A stretch of DNA of 64,000 nt from assembly GCA_023376005.1 (NCBI GenBank), contig CM042143.1, forward strand, positions 86,330,051 to 86,394,050. Direction: 5' to 3'. Positions 1 to 12,349 of the stretch are shown here, piece after piece (positions within the stretch are counted from its first letter, which is position 1; every line of letters starts with the position of its first letter). Origin of the DNA: Doryteuthis pealeii (lineage: Eukaryota; Mollusca; Cephalopoda; Myopsida; Loliginidae). The position numbers and the translations under genes are program-made. The notes under the pieces are model-generated. The model had not been told where the DNA came from. It ran no database searches and worked only from the letters and a program-made list of their open reading frames with translations.

Positions 1-875
1 GGAGTATCTCTATATGCCTCATTTCTTTTTGTAGATTATTCCAGAACATCATCAACGCATAACTGCATACACACACACACACACACGGGTAAATGTATAG
101 ATTTTATTGTGCCACAGAAATAAATAGGAAGCACAGGTCGGGCACAGAAGTCTGCTGGCTGGGTGGGGGGTATACATGCAGAGGTGGGTGAGGGTGATAC
201 ACATACTCACAGACTCAGTAATTAAAATGGTGAAAAATACATTTACTTTTTTTTTGGGGGGGGGGTCTGCCCAAGTGAAGGGTTATTTTGTGGATTTAGG
301 GGAGCAGTGTTTTGTTGTTTGTTTTGTTTTTAATTCAGCTTCAGTTAAAAATTTCAAGGAAGGGTTTTGTTTCTTTTTGTTAGAAGAGGGAAATAAGGGG
401 AGATAAAAAGGGAGCAACAAAGTTGTGAAAAAAACTTTGAGGAACTGGGAAAGCTGAGTGAAAATAGATTTAAGGACATTTTTTTTCACCTTCCATTTTT
501 ATTAAATATTGGCAACCATTTTGGATACTGGGATTTGTTTCGTGGTGTGAAATGAAAAGATGGAGGGAGAGAGTCATCCCAGTACTCAGAATACACACGC
601 ATACATACATACACACACACTCTTTACTACTTTAATTCCAAAATCTTCAATAATTAAAAATTTGTCATCTCAATGAGATAAATTTAGATAAATTATATTA
701 AAAATATTTGAAGAGCAAATTATATTTGAGGTCTTTCATTTCTCACAGAAGAATTTAGAATTTTCATAATTAAAAAGGAAAGAAATATATAAAGTAAGAA
801 ATTTAATCATGTCTTTTACAGACTCCCAATTCTATATTATTTTTCTTTTCTTTTCTTTTGGTCCACTCAAAAAAG

Positions 876-1090
876 AAATTGTATAAGTTGATCAATGAGT
901 ATTTAATTTATAATCAAAATCATTAATACATAGAATAAATCTTATTTATTAACAATGTCTCTATGAAAATCTGAGTTAGATTTGCCTCAAAACAAGCCCA
1001 TGTTATTAATTCGTTTAAAATCCTACATTATCACTAAGAAATAAAGGTTTACATAATATTTCTTTCAAACTGAAAATACATTTATACTTT
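876..1090 (+). repeat. Dispersed AT-rich repeat, also at 63765-64000
   Basis: About 200 bp here align with the right edge of the window (63765-64000), in the same orientation. Shared stretches include GAGTTAGATTTGCCTCAAAA and AAATAAAGGTTTACATAATA. At the right edge the same sequence follows a Helitron-type 5' end, so this copy is probably a 5'-truncated member of that Helitron-related family. Confidence 0.7.
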
Positions 1091-1679
1091 GTTTTCTGTG
1101 ATCAGAATTTTTATCTAAAAATAAAAAGAATAAAAATTTACTCTAAATGAATAATTTAATTTGGTCCAAAAAGAACAGGATTTTCCTAAAAGAAAAAATA
1201 TATACATAACAAGAATATTTCATGCTAAAATTTTAATCCACATTTTCATGTTTTTTTGAAGGATAAATTTCAATTTCGAGTTAGTTGATATTTATTTATA
1301 TCCAAACCTTAATTGGTGTGTGGGTGGGGGAAAAATGGACTGACGGTCCAAGAAGAAGGAAAAAAAAAAACCCAAAGATCATCAACAAAAATATTTAATC
1401 GATATCAGATCAGAGATGTAAATGAAGAGGAAAACCTTATGCAATTTCAAGTGATTCAAGTACCTTCTTTTTTTTTTTTTGACATCATCAAGTACAGTGT
1501 AACAACAATTATCTAAGTTACGTTTTGGTTTCCAACAAAAACTAAATATAAATGAAAACTAAAGAAAAAAGCCAATTTTCTTAAAAGGTGCAAAAAGCTT
1601 ACAATAAAACAAAATGGAAGTGTTGTTGTTCAAACTTAAAAAAAAACAAAATAGAGATGAACAAAATAACTATGTAGTT

Positions 1680-2024
1680 CAGGTTAAAAGTGCGGTAAGG
1701 ATAACCAAAGCCAAACTTTTTTTTAGATCTTATTTTTCCAGTGCTGGTATCAATTAGGGTACATGAAAAGTTTTGGTAAACTGACCAAAGCCTAGCCTGA
1801 TCTATTACTTTAAGCTTAAGCATCAGCTCAGAATAAAGTTCAGATGTGACAATGTAAGGCTGCATCCTTTAACATTCAATACAATATGGGTGCAAGCAGC
1901 AAACTTGTGGGCTAGATTGGTGTCTACCTTAACTCCACTCCTGCATATCGAGTTAATACCTGCACTGGAAAATAAGATCTAAAACATTTTTGTTTCAGTT
2001 ATCCTTACCACACTTTTAAACTGG
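1680..2024. repeat. 27-nt inverted repeat in the presumed 3' UTR
   Basis: Bases 1680-1705 (core GTTAAAAGTGCGGTAAGGAT) are nearly the reverse complement of 1998-2024, about 290 bases away. If the 3' UTR reaches this far, the transcript could form a duplex of about 27 bp. No function can be assigned. Confidence 0.6.
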
Positions 2025-2707
2025 ACTACTGCCCCTTTCTGTCTTATACTAAAAACAAAACAGTAAAATTTATTTCCAATAAAGAAAAAAAAATCACAGC
2101 AAATCATGTGACCAATTTATTATTCTTTCTTAAAGAGAAAAAAAAAACCAAAAACTGATATGACATGTGGTGGGTGAGGTCTTAGGGGGTGAGGGGCAGG
2201 ACAAATGGGGTGTACTTAATACATCACTGTAGGCATGTCACCATTATCAGCAGTAATAGTAAAAGTAGCAGAAACAGTAGCAGCAATGTAATAACATACA
2301 TACCACCCACCCCCCCAAATAAATTTTTAAAAATTATTTTACTTTTTTTTTTTTCTTTTAAATCTATGCTTTCTGCATATTTATCATTAAATGGGAAATT
2401 TTCTTTTATGTGTGGATGTCATTTTTTTTTTTTTTTTTTCTTTTTAGATAACCAGGAAGAAGATGAGGAGGGTGTCTGTTCTGCAAGCACCTAACTTGCA
2501 CAACACAGCTGACTGCTGCCATCTTTGTTTTGTTTTTCCCCCCTTTCTCTGAAAGAATGGGTGGGGGAGCAGGGGAAACTTATTAAAACTTGCTCCCCCC
2601 TACCTTACCCCCTTCCAAATGTCCATCTCTCTATAAAAAAAAAAGAAAAGAAAATCCTCTTCCATCCTCACAATCCTTCCCATTGATGTTCTAGAAAGTC
2701 GATCCTC

Positions 2708-3779
<1,072 letters not shown>

Positions 3780-3861
3780 CAAAGTAATCTGAAGGACCCA
3801 GTCGTCCAACCTCGATAGGTTCTTCATTATCAGCTCGTCTTTGTAGAACAGCAGCTGTTCC
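3780..3861 (-). CDS. PRKAR1A: PKA type I regulatory subunit, internal exon (CNB-B beta strands)
   Basis: An 82-nt exon encoding [20 protein letters not shown] and then LGPSDYF plus the first base of a Gly codon. It starts in phase 0 after a TTTTCAG acceptor and ends at TTTG|gtaagt, matching the split Gly of the next exon. It forms the middle of CNB-B, just before the phosphate-binding cassette. The sequence is uninterrupted and close to the family consensus ([17 protein letters not shown]). Confidence 0.97.
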
Positions 3862-4243
3862 CTGAAAAGAAAAAAAATAAGAAAAACATTATTAATCAAT
3901 ACAATATGCTAAGGACAATAACAATAATGGCAACACCAACACTGAAACAACTATGAACATTATCCAGAATTTTTTTCTTTGTATTCATTTCAATTAGTAA
4001 TATTTCTTTTACAAAGTTGTGTAGGGGAGGGAAGACAGAATCCACCACCCCATAAGTGTCATTAGATACAGGGAAGCAACAAATCTGTAGCAGACTGTTG
4101 TACCATTCTTTTGTTAGCTTATCCAAAAAGTGTGGCTGGTTCTGCACAACAACTTTCACCACAATAAACAAATCACCTGTGCAATTCATTTGCTAAACTT
4201 TAGTTAATAGTTGTCATTGAATCAATGGCAAACATTATTATTA

Positions 4244-4871
4244 CTAGCAAATATATGCACCCTCCGGGTGCAAGTATTTAAGTTTTGATATAATAAAATA
4301 TCATATTAAATTAGAAAGGCTAATGAAACTGACTAAGAATGCAGATAAAAAGATCTGCAACAGAGGGGGTATAATCGAAAAATAGAACAACTTTGAAACT
4401 AACTATTCCAGCATTTTCCATTACTCCCCTTTTTCATTGGTAAATTTTCCTAATTTAACTATTTACTTAAAATAGGAAGTAAAGGATAATATTAGTTATT
4501 TCTTCTTGTAAATAAATTTCTTTTAAGATTTATCCACGAGATTTTTGCTTATATTTCTTAAGATAAAACCAAACAATTAGAAATCAATAATACCAAGCAC
4601 ATATTTATTAAAATAAAATTTTAAATATCAATATGCAAATTAGCCTTCTCGTTCAAACTGTAAACCGCTATTTTGTTGTATATATAAATACAATTGCATG
4701 TTATTAGTACGTAGATATGGTCAACAGTATTAATAATGTAATACAATTTTTATTAATAACTAAAGGTTTCTCATGGAGAATTTGACGTAAATAATTAAGG
4801 GAATTGTGACTTGAGTAGTAATATAGTTTCGGTTACAGACAGAAAAACACACAATCTCCATTATAATAAGA
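4244..4871 (-). mobile_element. Non-autonomous Helitron, full-length copy (628 bp)
   Basis: Read on the minus strand the element begins TCTTATTATAATGGAGATTG (5' TC at 4871-4870) and ends with a GCACCC-GGA-GGGTGC hairpin, an 8-nt spacer and CTAG (4247-4244). The flanking bases are A before TC and T after CTAG, the A^T insertion pattern of Helitrons, with no target duplication. There is no Rep/helicase coding, so it depends on an autonomous partner. Length and ends match the copy at 53943-54571. Confidence 0.85.
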
Positions 4872-4877
4872 TTATTA

Positions 4878-5456
4878 CTAACAAATATATGCACCCTCCG
4901 GGTGCAAGTATATAAGTTTTAATGTAATAAAATATTGTATTAAATTAGAAAGGCTAATAAAAGATTTGAAACAGAGGGGGTATAATAAAAAATGGAACAA
5001 CTGAAACTTCCTCTTCCATCACTCTCGTCTTTCATTGTTATTTTTTTCTAATTTAAGTATTTAGTTATAAGAGGAAGTAAAGAATAAAATGAGTTATTTT
5101 ATCTTGTTAATGGATTTCATTTAAGATTCATTGCTTATATTCATTAAAATAAAACCAAACAATTAGAAATCAATAATACTAAGCACATATTTATTAAATT
5201 CGATTTTTTAATATTAATATGCAAATTAGCCTTCCCGTTTACACTGTAAACCGCTATTTTGTTGTATATATAAATATAATTGCATGTTGTCAATATGTAG
5301 ACATAGTTAACAGTATAAATAATGTATGACAATTTTATTAATAATTGAGGTTTAGATAAAAAGAATGTGATGTCTATAACTAAGAGAATTGTGACTTGAG
5401 TAGGATTATAGTTTTGGTTACAGACAGAAAAACACACAATCTCCATTATAATAAGA
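4878..5456 (-). mobile_element. Non-autonomous Helitron, second tandem copy (579 bp)
   Basis: Same family and orientation as 4244-4871, separated from it by only six bases (TTATTA). On the minus strand it starts with TC (5456-5455) and carries the GCACCC/GGGTGC hairpin. The terminal tetranucleotide is TTAG instead of CTAG, a likely point mutation. Both copies lie in a short TTA-type repeat, continued at about 5460-5476. Confidence 0.82.
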
Positions 5457-5785
5457 TTATCATTATTATTATTACTGTTTCCCCGGAAACTAAGACAGGG
5501 GCTTATATTTATTTTCACTCCAAAATATAATACTAGGGCTTATTTTCAGGGAATGTTGAGTGTCTGCATCACATGTGATGATCATGTATTCTTTCATATG
5601 TCTGCCACTTTCAACTAAGGCTTATTTTAAGGGGAAGACTTATATTAAAATCATCCTGAAAAATCATGCGAGTTTTATTTTTGGGGAAACACAGTATTAA
5701 CACAGACAAATACTGAAAATTTTTAATACAAGAATAATTTTATTTTATACAGTTAGATAGCCTTGTAGATTATTTAATGCTAAAT

Positions 5786-5787
<2 letters not shown>

Positions 5788-5822
<35 letters not shown>
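5788..5822. repeat. (TA)n microsatellite
   Basis: An uninterrupted run of about 17 TA units inside the intron. Confidence 0.95.
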
Positions 5823-5825
<3 letters not shown>

Positions 5826-5997
5826 GTAGGTAAATATTTTTGTTTGATTTTATAAACTGGTAGAAATAATTTCCATTAAGTTAATTAATTTTGTGTATTG
5901 ATAAACATCTACCACCTTCTAGCATCTACATGAGAAAAAGGGTTGGGAGTTAGTTTGCCATAAGAGCAATTTGAAGAATACAGTCATATATATATAT

Positions 5998-6214
5998 AGG
6001 GCTTAACATGTCCAGGTGATTGATCAGATTGGCCCTCTGTGACCGTCCGTCTAGCCTAAATAAGGGTTAAAGTGGAGTTATGTGACCAGTTAGAACCAGG
6101 TCCTCAACCACCAGGATCCCTTCCTTAGACATTATGGATCACTCCTCATGGCCACATAGGAGGAGGAGGGGGCAGAGTTGCAATCGGCATATTCTACAGC
6201 CAACAGGGCAGTCT
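5998..6214 (+). repeat. R1 repeat, 3' module fragment
   Basis: This matches the second half of the dispersed R1 family (AGCCTAAATAAGGGTTAAAG, then a CACCAGGATCCCTTCCTTAG-like tract and TCGGCATATTCTACAGCC). It is a diverged, partial copy only 80 bp from the next exon. Confidence 0.7.
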
Positions 6215-6294
6215 TTTATACAAATATGTGTATAATTTATATACTAGTAAAATCCAATCCTGATAAAATGAAATGCCAAAAATGAAATGCTTAC

Positions 6295-6416
6295 CTCTGT
6301 GATAATGAAGAAATCCTCTCCTGGTTCTCCCTGCCGGACAATCTGTTGTCCATCGTCAAATTGAACAGGCTCTAAGGCATCAGCAATGCTTAACCGTTCC
6401 CACTTATCCAAATTGT
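6295..6416 (-). CDS. PRKAR1A: PKA type I regulatory subunit, internal exon (start of CNB-B)
   Basis: A 122-nt exon encoding (D)[20 protein letters not shown] and then [20 protein letters not shown]. It begins with two bases of an Asp codon split with the preceding exon and ends in phase 0 at GAG|gtaagc. This is the N-terminal half of CNB-B, including the conserved QGEPG turn and FFII strand. No disruption is seen. Confidence 0.97.
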
Positions 6417-6959
6417 CTGTGATAAGTAAATTAAAAAAAAACAAATCAATTTCTTGTTACTAAAAAGAAACACTAAATATTGCAGAGAATTTGGAATTAT
6501 TAATAATGAAAGGAAATAAAGAAAAAAATTGAAAATGTATAAAATCAACCAATCCTATATGGACTAGTAAAAAAACACCATCCGGGCAGTCTAAAAATTA
6601 ATTTTTACCATGCTGTTGAAATCTTACATTTTTTAAAATAATAGACATAAAAATGATTTTGCTGTCAAAATTCAAATGAATGTTTTTCTAGTAAAACCAA
6701 ATTTTTAACAGTAAAATTCAAATTAATTCAAATATTTAAGGTTTTTCTCTTTTTTGGGGGGGAGGGGGGGCATCAAAACCGTCTGTTTTGATTCGTCATA
6801 AAACAAAATATTACAAGACTATAATAAAACAGAATTTGTTGTTTTTTTTTACCATATAATAAAATTTAATGCAACAGAACATTATGTGACAACTTCTTGT
6901 TTGTAAATAATTTTCTCGTAAAACTCTATTCCTTAGATAACTTTAAATATCTTTTAAAA

Positions 6960-7212
6960 TAAAACAAACTATATATAAATCAATAATACTGGGCATGTAT
7001 TTATTAAAACTTGTTTTAACGAACAATGTGGACTGTTTAATGTTGCATACTTAATTTCTGGGTATATATGATACAACATTGTTCTTTATTCTATGTATCA
7101 ATGATTTTGATGATAAATTAAATACTCATTGATAAACTTAAGGGTATTGTGATGTAATCAGTGACATAGTTTTGGTTACAGACAGACACTGAATCTTCAT
7201 TATATATAAAAA
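6960..7212 (-). mobile_element. Degenerate Helitron-family relative
   Basis: On the minus strand the right part reads as a worn version of the Helitron 5' region (AATGAAGATTCAGTG, then a TAACCAAAACTATGTCAC-like tract). It also contains CATTGATAAACTTAAGGGTA, seen in the relative at 25300-25745. The 3' hairpin/CTAG end was not found. Confidence 0.5.
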
Positions 7213-7492
7213 TTAATCCTAGGGTGAGTAAAAAGTTTTGCAATAATTGCATATGTGCTTGTTTGAAGAATGAACTCCAGGATATTGAAGGTATTTCCTG
7301 CATTTGTGATGCTTCAACAACTGAGAGGTGGAAGCTTCACTGAAGGAGTTCTTTGCTTTGGATGACAGGAACTAGTATCATCACGAGTTCTAAGAACTGG
7401 TAGGAAGGTGGCTTCATTCCGCATATGATCTGTATATAGTGAGGCTCTAATAAAGTGAATACAATATTTTTTGTAATGATCATTCAGTTCTT

Positions 7493-7520
7493 ATATATAT
7501 ATATATATATATATATATTG
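7493..7520. repeat. (TA)n microsatellite
   Basis: About 13 TA units in the intron upstream (to the left) of exon 8034-8094. Confidence 0.9.
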
Positions 7521-8033
7521 ATTCTAATTACATTATACATAATGCCGTTGACCGAGAAACGCATAGCTGATGTGCTAATGAAGAAATGATCACATGACTT
7601 GCACGCTTTTTGGAACATCAATGTTTTCGTTTTGAATTCAAATTATTTTCAGCTTCTCTCTCGATGAGTCTGGTTTAAAAACAAGCTCGGATGAAGATTT
7701 TTATAAATCGAAATATTGTTCAATATTAGCTATGAATATGATATAAAATATTTTCATTTTAACGGCATTGTGTGTTTTCATATCCTTATATATTTCTTAT
7801 TACTTTACACTGTAAACTTGTCTGGAGTTCATTTTTTGTCATATTGAAAAATCTGTCTGAAAACATTTAAAAATTACAATGATTAAAAAATAAAACATCA
7901 CATTAAATTAACTAAAATATGATTAAAATTTTGAAGAGAGTAAAAGAGACAGAGACAGAGAGAGAGAGTAAAAGTGTAAGAGAGAGTGAAAGACTAAAAG
8001 AAAGAAGTTGAAAATTAAGAGAGACTCGCTCAC

Positions 8034-8094
8034 CCAGTATGGACACTTTGCATAGGAACTCATCATACATCTTTCTTTTTCTGATTGTGCTGCC
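8034..8094 (-). CDS. PRKAR1A: PKA type I regulatory subunit, internal exon linking CNB-A and CNB-B
   Basis: A 61-nt exon encoding GSTIRKRKMYDEFLCKVSIL plus one base of the following Asp codon. The acceptor is TTTTCAG and the donor CTGG|gtgagc. It supplies the helix connecting the two cAMP-binding domains, with the RKRKMY.EFL signature of RI subunits. The flanking intron on the left is GA-rich (about 7936-7990), which on the transcribed strand is a TC tract just past the donor. Confidence 0.97.
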
Positions 8095-8312
8095 CTGAAA
8101 AGAAAAGAAAAAATAAATTCAAAATTAAATATAAACAACAATAAAGAAATCAGAGGAATTTCTCACAAGAACAAATGGCAACAGATGGAATTTTGGTTTC
8201 CTTGACCCACAAGTGTGATGCGCAGAGGTGTAGGGGTATATCAACCATTTTCAGTGCATACTACAAATTTATTTCAATTCCTTGATAGACTGCAACTAAT
8301 AATTGTCATTTG

Positions 8313-9432
8313 TAGATCCCACTCAATTAGACACGTCACATATAGAAATTTAATGAGCTTACATACACACATTCCAAATAGATCACGCCACGTCAAAACT
8401 TATCTTTTCATTATCCTGTTCTACTTCTCGGGACTGGATCAGAGTTGCTCACATTTCTTGATCATTTGTTGGGCTGGCATTTTCGGTTGTTCTACGAGTC
8501 TGGAAATTAATTTCGAAACTTATGGGATATCAGGTCCTGTGCTGTTGATAGTTTTTAATAACAACACAAGACTCTTTTTTTTTCTGTGCTCCCAAGTAAA
8601 AATGCCTTATCGAAATTTAAAAATGCCTTATCGAAATTTAATGTCCTTATATACACACACTCCAAATCCCGCCACGTCACATATTCAAAGAATAGCAGAT
8701 TACAATAGATCCAGATAAGTATGGAAATTACATACTTCCTCAATTAGACACCACGTCACATATAGAAATTTAATGAGCTTACATACACACATTCCAAATA
8801 GATCACGCCACGTCACATATTCAATTTGATTCCTAATGGCCTTTTACAATCTCTAACTCCTTAAATTATCTCATTACGTAACAAAATAAGTTACTGAAAT
8901 ATTGCAAAACTATCGACGACTCACTCTCGTAGCCATTTGTTGGGGACTTTTACACATAGCTAATAGATCATGACTGAAATGGACACGGCGAGACGAGTTC
9001 AAATCCTGGACGAGGCTATTTGCATTTCACATAGCATTAATACCCTTCGGAAATGTATGATTCTTGCGTCTGTTCCCTTCAACTTCTCAGTCCAGACTGA
9101 CAACTCATCACTCTCTCTTTCTCTAACTCTCTTCCTTACCTTGTGCTGACCAATCATAAATCAACTGGCTCAAAATGAAGACGTCATCTTCGGTATCAAT
9201 CGATTAACTTAATATGAAAAAAATCTTAGTTTCCATTTCTAATATGTTCCAGTCTTCAGAGTAAATTAACCGCGTGTTCCCAGGGGGCCATATATAATGT
9301 AGATCCCACTCAATTTAAATTAACCGCGTGTTCCCAGGGGCCATATATAATGTAGATCCCACTCAATTAGACACCATGTCACATATACAATTTGATTCCT
9401 AATGGTCTTTTACAACCTACAACTCCTTAAAT
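8313..9432 (+). repeat. Cluster of local direct duplications
   Basis: A unit with TCACATATAGAAATTTAATG and CATTCCAAATAGATCACGCC occurs at about 8315-8395 and again at 8737-8820, with a shorter related piece near 8640-8690. A second unit (TTAACCGCGTGTTCCCAGGG) is directly doubled at about 9261-9316 and 9317-9368. A tail reading TTTGATTCCTAATGG recurs at 8824 and 9390. The pieces overlap one another, so this is a region of repeated local copying. Bases 8455-8605 and 9080-9180 also match 48965-49255. Confidence 0.75.
8965..9062 (+). repeat. SINE-B, tRNA-like head fragment
   Basis: The fragment shows a B-box-like GAGTTCAAATCCTGGAC, then the SINE-B body start (GCATTTCACATAGCATTAAT, then ACCCTTCGGAAATGTATGA). 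The body is cut short here. Confidence 0.65.
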
Positions 9433-9495
9433 GATTCCACTATGCAACAATAATACTTTAAAGGTTTATTGAAATAAAGAAAAATAAAAAAAAAA

Positions 9496-10160
9496 GCTTT
9501 GGTTAAATTGAACTTAATGGACCTAAATTCCATCATTGTATGTCACCCCGCCGAAAGAAAAAAAAATACCCAAAATCAGGGAATTAACTGAATTTAATGA
9601 AATTTTCAGTGTTGATAAATTAATGAATAAAATATATAATGCAACAGTTATTTTATTTAAAAATGTTCACATTTTTTTAGGCTAGTTAACTTTGAACGAT
9701 GTATCTTTGAGGCGTAACACATATTCTCAAAGATATGTGGTACAAAGTTAATTGACCTGAAAAAATGTAAAAGTTTTTAAATGAAATAATGGTTATTTCT
9801 TATAACTCCAACCTAAATAAGGGGAACCACTCTGATTGACTGATAAATTATTTATTTATTTATTGATCTACTAGGAAAAAAGAAGACGGGGTTAGGGTTA
9901 GTTTAATGGGAAAATAATGGGTAGATTAATTAACAGATAAATTCATTCAGAGTGGTTCCCCTTTTTTAGGTTGGAGTTATAGGAAATAACCAAAATAACT
10001 GGTGCATTATATCTTTTATTCATTAATATATCAACACTGAAAATTTCATTAAATTCGGTTAATTCCCTGATTTTTTTGTTTTTTCTTTTGGCAGGGTGAC
10101 ATACAATGATAGAATTTAGGTCTGTTAAGTTCAATTCAACCAAAGCTTTGGGGGTGGGGG
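9496..10160. mobile_element. Nested fold-back (palindromic) elements
   Basis: Three inverted repeats are nested. The outer arms, about 9496-9660 and 9985-10160, are reverse complements that include AAAGCTTTGGTTRAATTGAA-type ends. Inside lies a second palindrome at about 9648-9788 (TATCTTTGAG with CTCAAAGATA). A third, at about 9788-9987, has arms based on GGTTATTTCYTATAACTCC, and a copy of it occurs at 22534-22714 plus 23150-23172. Flanks of the third, GAAATAAT and AAAATAAC, resemble a worn 8-bp target duplication. No transposase is present. Confidence 0.75.
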
Positions 10161-10200
10161 AGCTGAAGATAAGAAGAATGTAAAATATAAATTCTAAATA

Positions 10201-11160
10201 CATTTTATTAAGAAATTAATTAAAGAATGAAACATCAATTTATTCAATACCAAAATTTTTCAGCTTCTTCCTAAAATTAGGCTTCACTCAGTTATATAAC
10301 CAATTCCTCAATTTCCTAAAAGCACCAATCAATTCTACAAGAAAATATTTTGTTCTTTAGAATTCTTCCTACCAGCAATGCTGAAAGAAGGCCATAGAGA
10401 TCCTTGAAAAGTTAATGAATTAAACCCTGATGGCCAAACTACTTGTTGAATAAATCAATCCGTTCCTCAATAAAAACACATGGAGAACGCAGCCCAATCC
10501 TATTTTAGAGTGATCCCGCATTTTATGGAATCCAAGAAAATATCAAACCAGTCAGAAATAATGAATTTTCCAAATACATACTGAGATACATAATATCCCC
10601 AAAGCCATTGGAAGAAACAACGCTTGAGAGTTCAATGGATAAAGAGAATAGAACAAAATGGTTATTCAGAACATCAACCCTCTCCATCATTGTCATCATC
10701 AATAAACCTCTTTTCCTTTTATGGAATTGACAAAGCAATACTCTTCCTTTCGTTGAGTATTGCCACTTGGGACTCTCATGCAACAAATAATATCGACTCT
10801 TCTTCTTGAACAACTGTCAAATTAAATTGTAAAGGCAGAAAGTTGCTAAGCAACAAAGCTTTGTTCATAATCAAAACTACGCCGTGAAGATATGACAAAA
10901 GAAATTTTTGTCAATGGCTTTAAAGTTTGGCTGATTTCTCTCTTTCTATTTAATTCTTCTTATTCTAACGTTTAAAACTTTTCAGACAAAATCACAATTC
11001 CAACTTTATTCAACTTGAAATGTTGCGGAGGTGAAGTGATGAGCATAATGTAACAGACTGGGCAGAAAATAGAATCAGCCGACCAAATTCAACTCCCAGC
11101 TGAGGCTATAAAGAAGAAAGGCATGAATCAGCATCTTCCCTAGAAATCAAATAACAAAAC
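10201..11160. other. Unassigned intron sequence
   Basis: Single-copy-looking AT-rich DNA. I found no repeat member, RNA gene or exon. Reading frames of 61-96 codons at 10523-10813 have no recognisable motif and are probably chance. Confidence 0.5.
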
Positions 11161-11163
11161 TGA

Positions 11164-11368
11164 TTAGGCTTTCTAGCTCTGCTTTGGTTTGGTTTGTTTG
11201 ATTTGGGATTTTACAGCATGTCAACCCTTGTTGGATTATTTTATGCCAAAGACATTTTGTAATATTCATGTTTGATGGGTATTCAAAATCTTTTTTTAAG
11301 TCATTTTTTTAAAGACATTTTAGACCCAAACATAATATATGTATTTAATATATATGTATTTATATATA

Positions 11369-11404
<36 letters not shown>

Positions 11405-11830
11405 ATGTAGATATTTTAATATATAATTTAAATTTATAAATAATAATTTATAATATAATTTAAATCTAAATTTAATATATATTATATATTCTATTAAAAT
11501 ATCTATATTATATTTATATATAAATAATATATGTATTTTAATGTAATAATATTGCTATTTTAAAGAACATTTTTAATATGTAATATTTTGTAATATTCAT
11601 GTTTGATGGGTATTCAAAATCTTTTTGTTAACTCATTTTTTTAAAGACATTTTAAACCCATAGATGGGACCCAAACATGTACTATCACTCTGGGTCATGG
11701 TGGACCTGGGAGTGATGGTGATAAAAGGGTACTCCACACTCCCCAGAATTCCAGAATTGGAACTTCACCATTAGATGTAGTTTAACATCATAAAGGACAG
11801 GGCCGGGTTTATTGCCTAATGTTTGAGGTG
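11164..11830 (+). repeat. R1 repeat, 5' module, interrupted by an AT-rich tract
   Basis: The R1 head is present (ATTTTACAGCATGTCAACCC; TAGATGGGACCCAAACATGT; ACCTGGGAGTGATGG). It is split by an extremely AT-rich stretch (about 11335-11580) bounded on both sides by copies of a 70-bp R1 segment carrying TTGATGGGTATTCAAAATC. The segment was therefore duplicated when or after the AT tract arose. Confidence 0.8.
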
Positions 11831-12009
11831 CTCTAAAAGGGGGATGCCAATGGGTCTATGCATTTTCTGCACTGGCCATTTCTTTGGTTTGTGTGCGGCT
11901 CCTCATGTGGACGTCAGGAAATATCTACCTCTACTTACTATATACAGTCTGATATTTCAGGCTCTGTAATATTATGCCAGATACTAATAATAAAACACTA
12001 AATGTTATA

Positions 12010-12290
12010 ATCAGTCATAGTTAATGGAATGATAGGATGTCTTTAAAATGTCTGGTGATGCATAGTGTAATGGTTTCAGTTGTAAGGAATGGACACAGTT
12101 CAAATCCTGGACAAGGTGGTTTGCATTTCATATAGCTATAATACCTTTGGGAAAGGTATGAATCCAACAATTTTACTTCCAGCAATGGGTAAATAGTAGG
12201 GCAGACTGGGCTCTTTAACATTGATATGGCAACTAGTCTAGGAGAAGGAAAACTGAATTCAAACCAAAGGTGATCTCTTATTTTCAAACT
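12010..12290 (+). repeat. SINE-B, near full-length, tRNA-derived
   Basis: The head carries an A-box-like GCATAGTGTAATGGTTTCAG and a B-box-like CAGTTCAAATCCTGGAC about 30 bases later. The shared body follows: GGGAAAGGTATGAATCCAAC, CAATGGGTAAATAG, GGGCTCTTTAACATTG and CTAGGAGAAGGAAAACTGAA. Tail identity fades near 12290. Transcription by RNA polymerase III is expected from the boxes but is inference. Confidence 0.85.
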
Positions 12291-12349
12291 CGGTTTAATG
12301 TTAAATTATTCCTGGTGATTTAATCAAAAGACTATAATAATTCAGTACA

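Larger units (their letters stand above)
1..2707 (-). other. 3' UTR and/or downstream flank of the PKA-RI gene
   Basis: This AT-rich stretch follows the TAA stop of the minus-strand gene. I see no convincing coding sequence; the short reading frames lack recognisable motifs. On the minus strand the first clear AATAAA downstream of the stop reads from TTTATT at about 2116-2121, giving a 3' UTR near 600 nt, but further AATAAA motifs occur downstream, so longer UTRs are possible. It holds a short CA repeat (about 69-87), several A/T homopolymers, a 27-nt inverted repeat (1680-1705 with 1998-2024) and a dispersed repeat at 876-1090. The UTR end cannot be fixed from sequence alone. Confidence 0.55.

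Noticed and set aside
8215..8718. Open frame of 167 codons on the plus strand
   Set aside because: It runs through locally duplicated repeats (W and the 8315 unit), repeats its own segment, and shows no domain.
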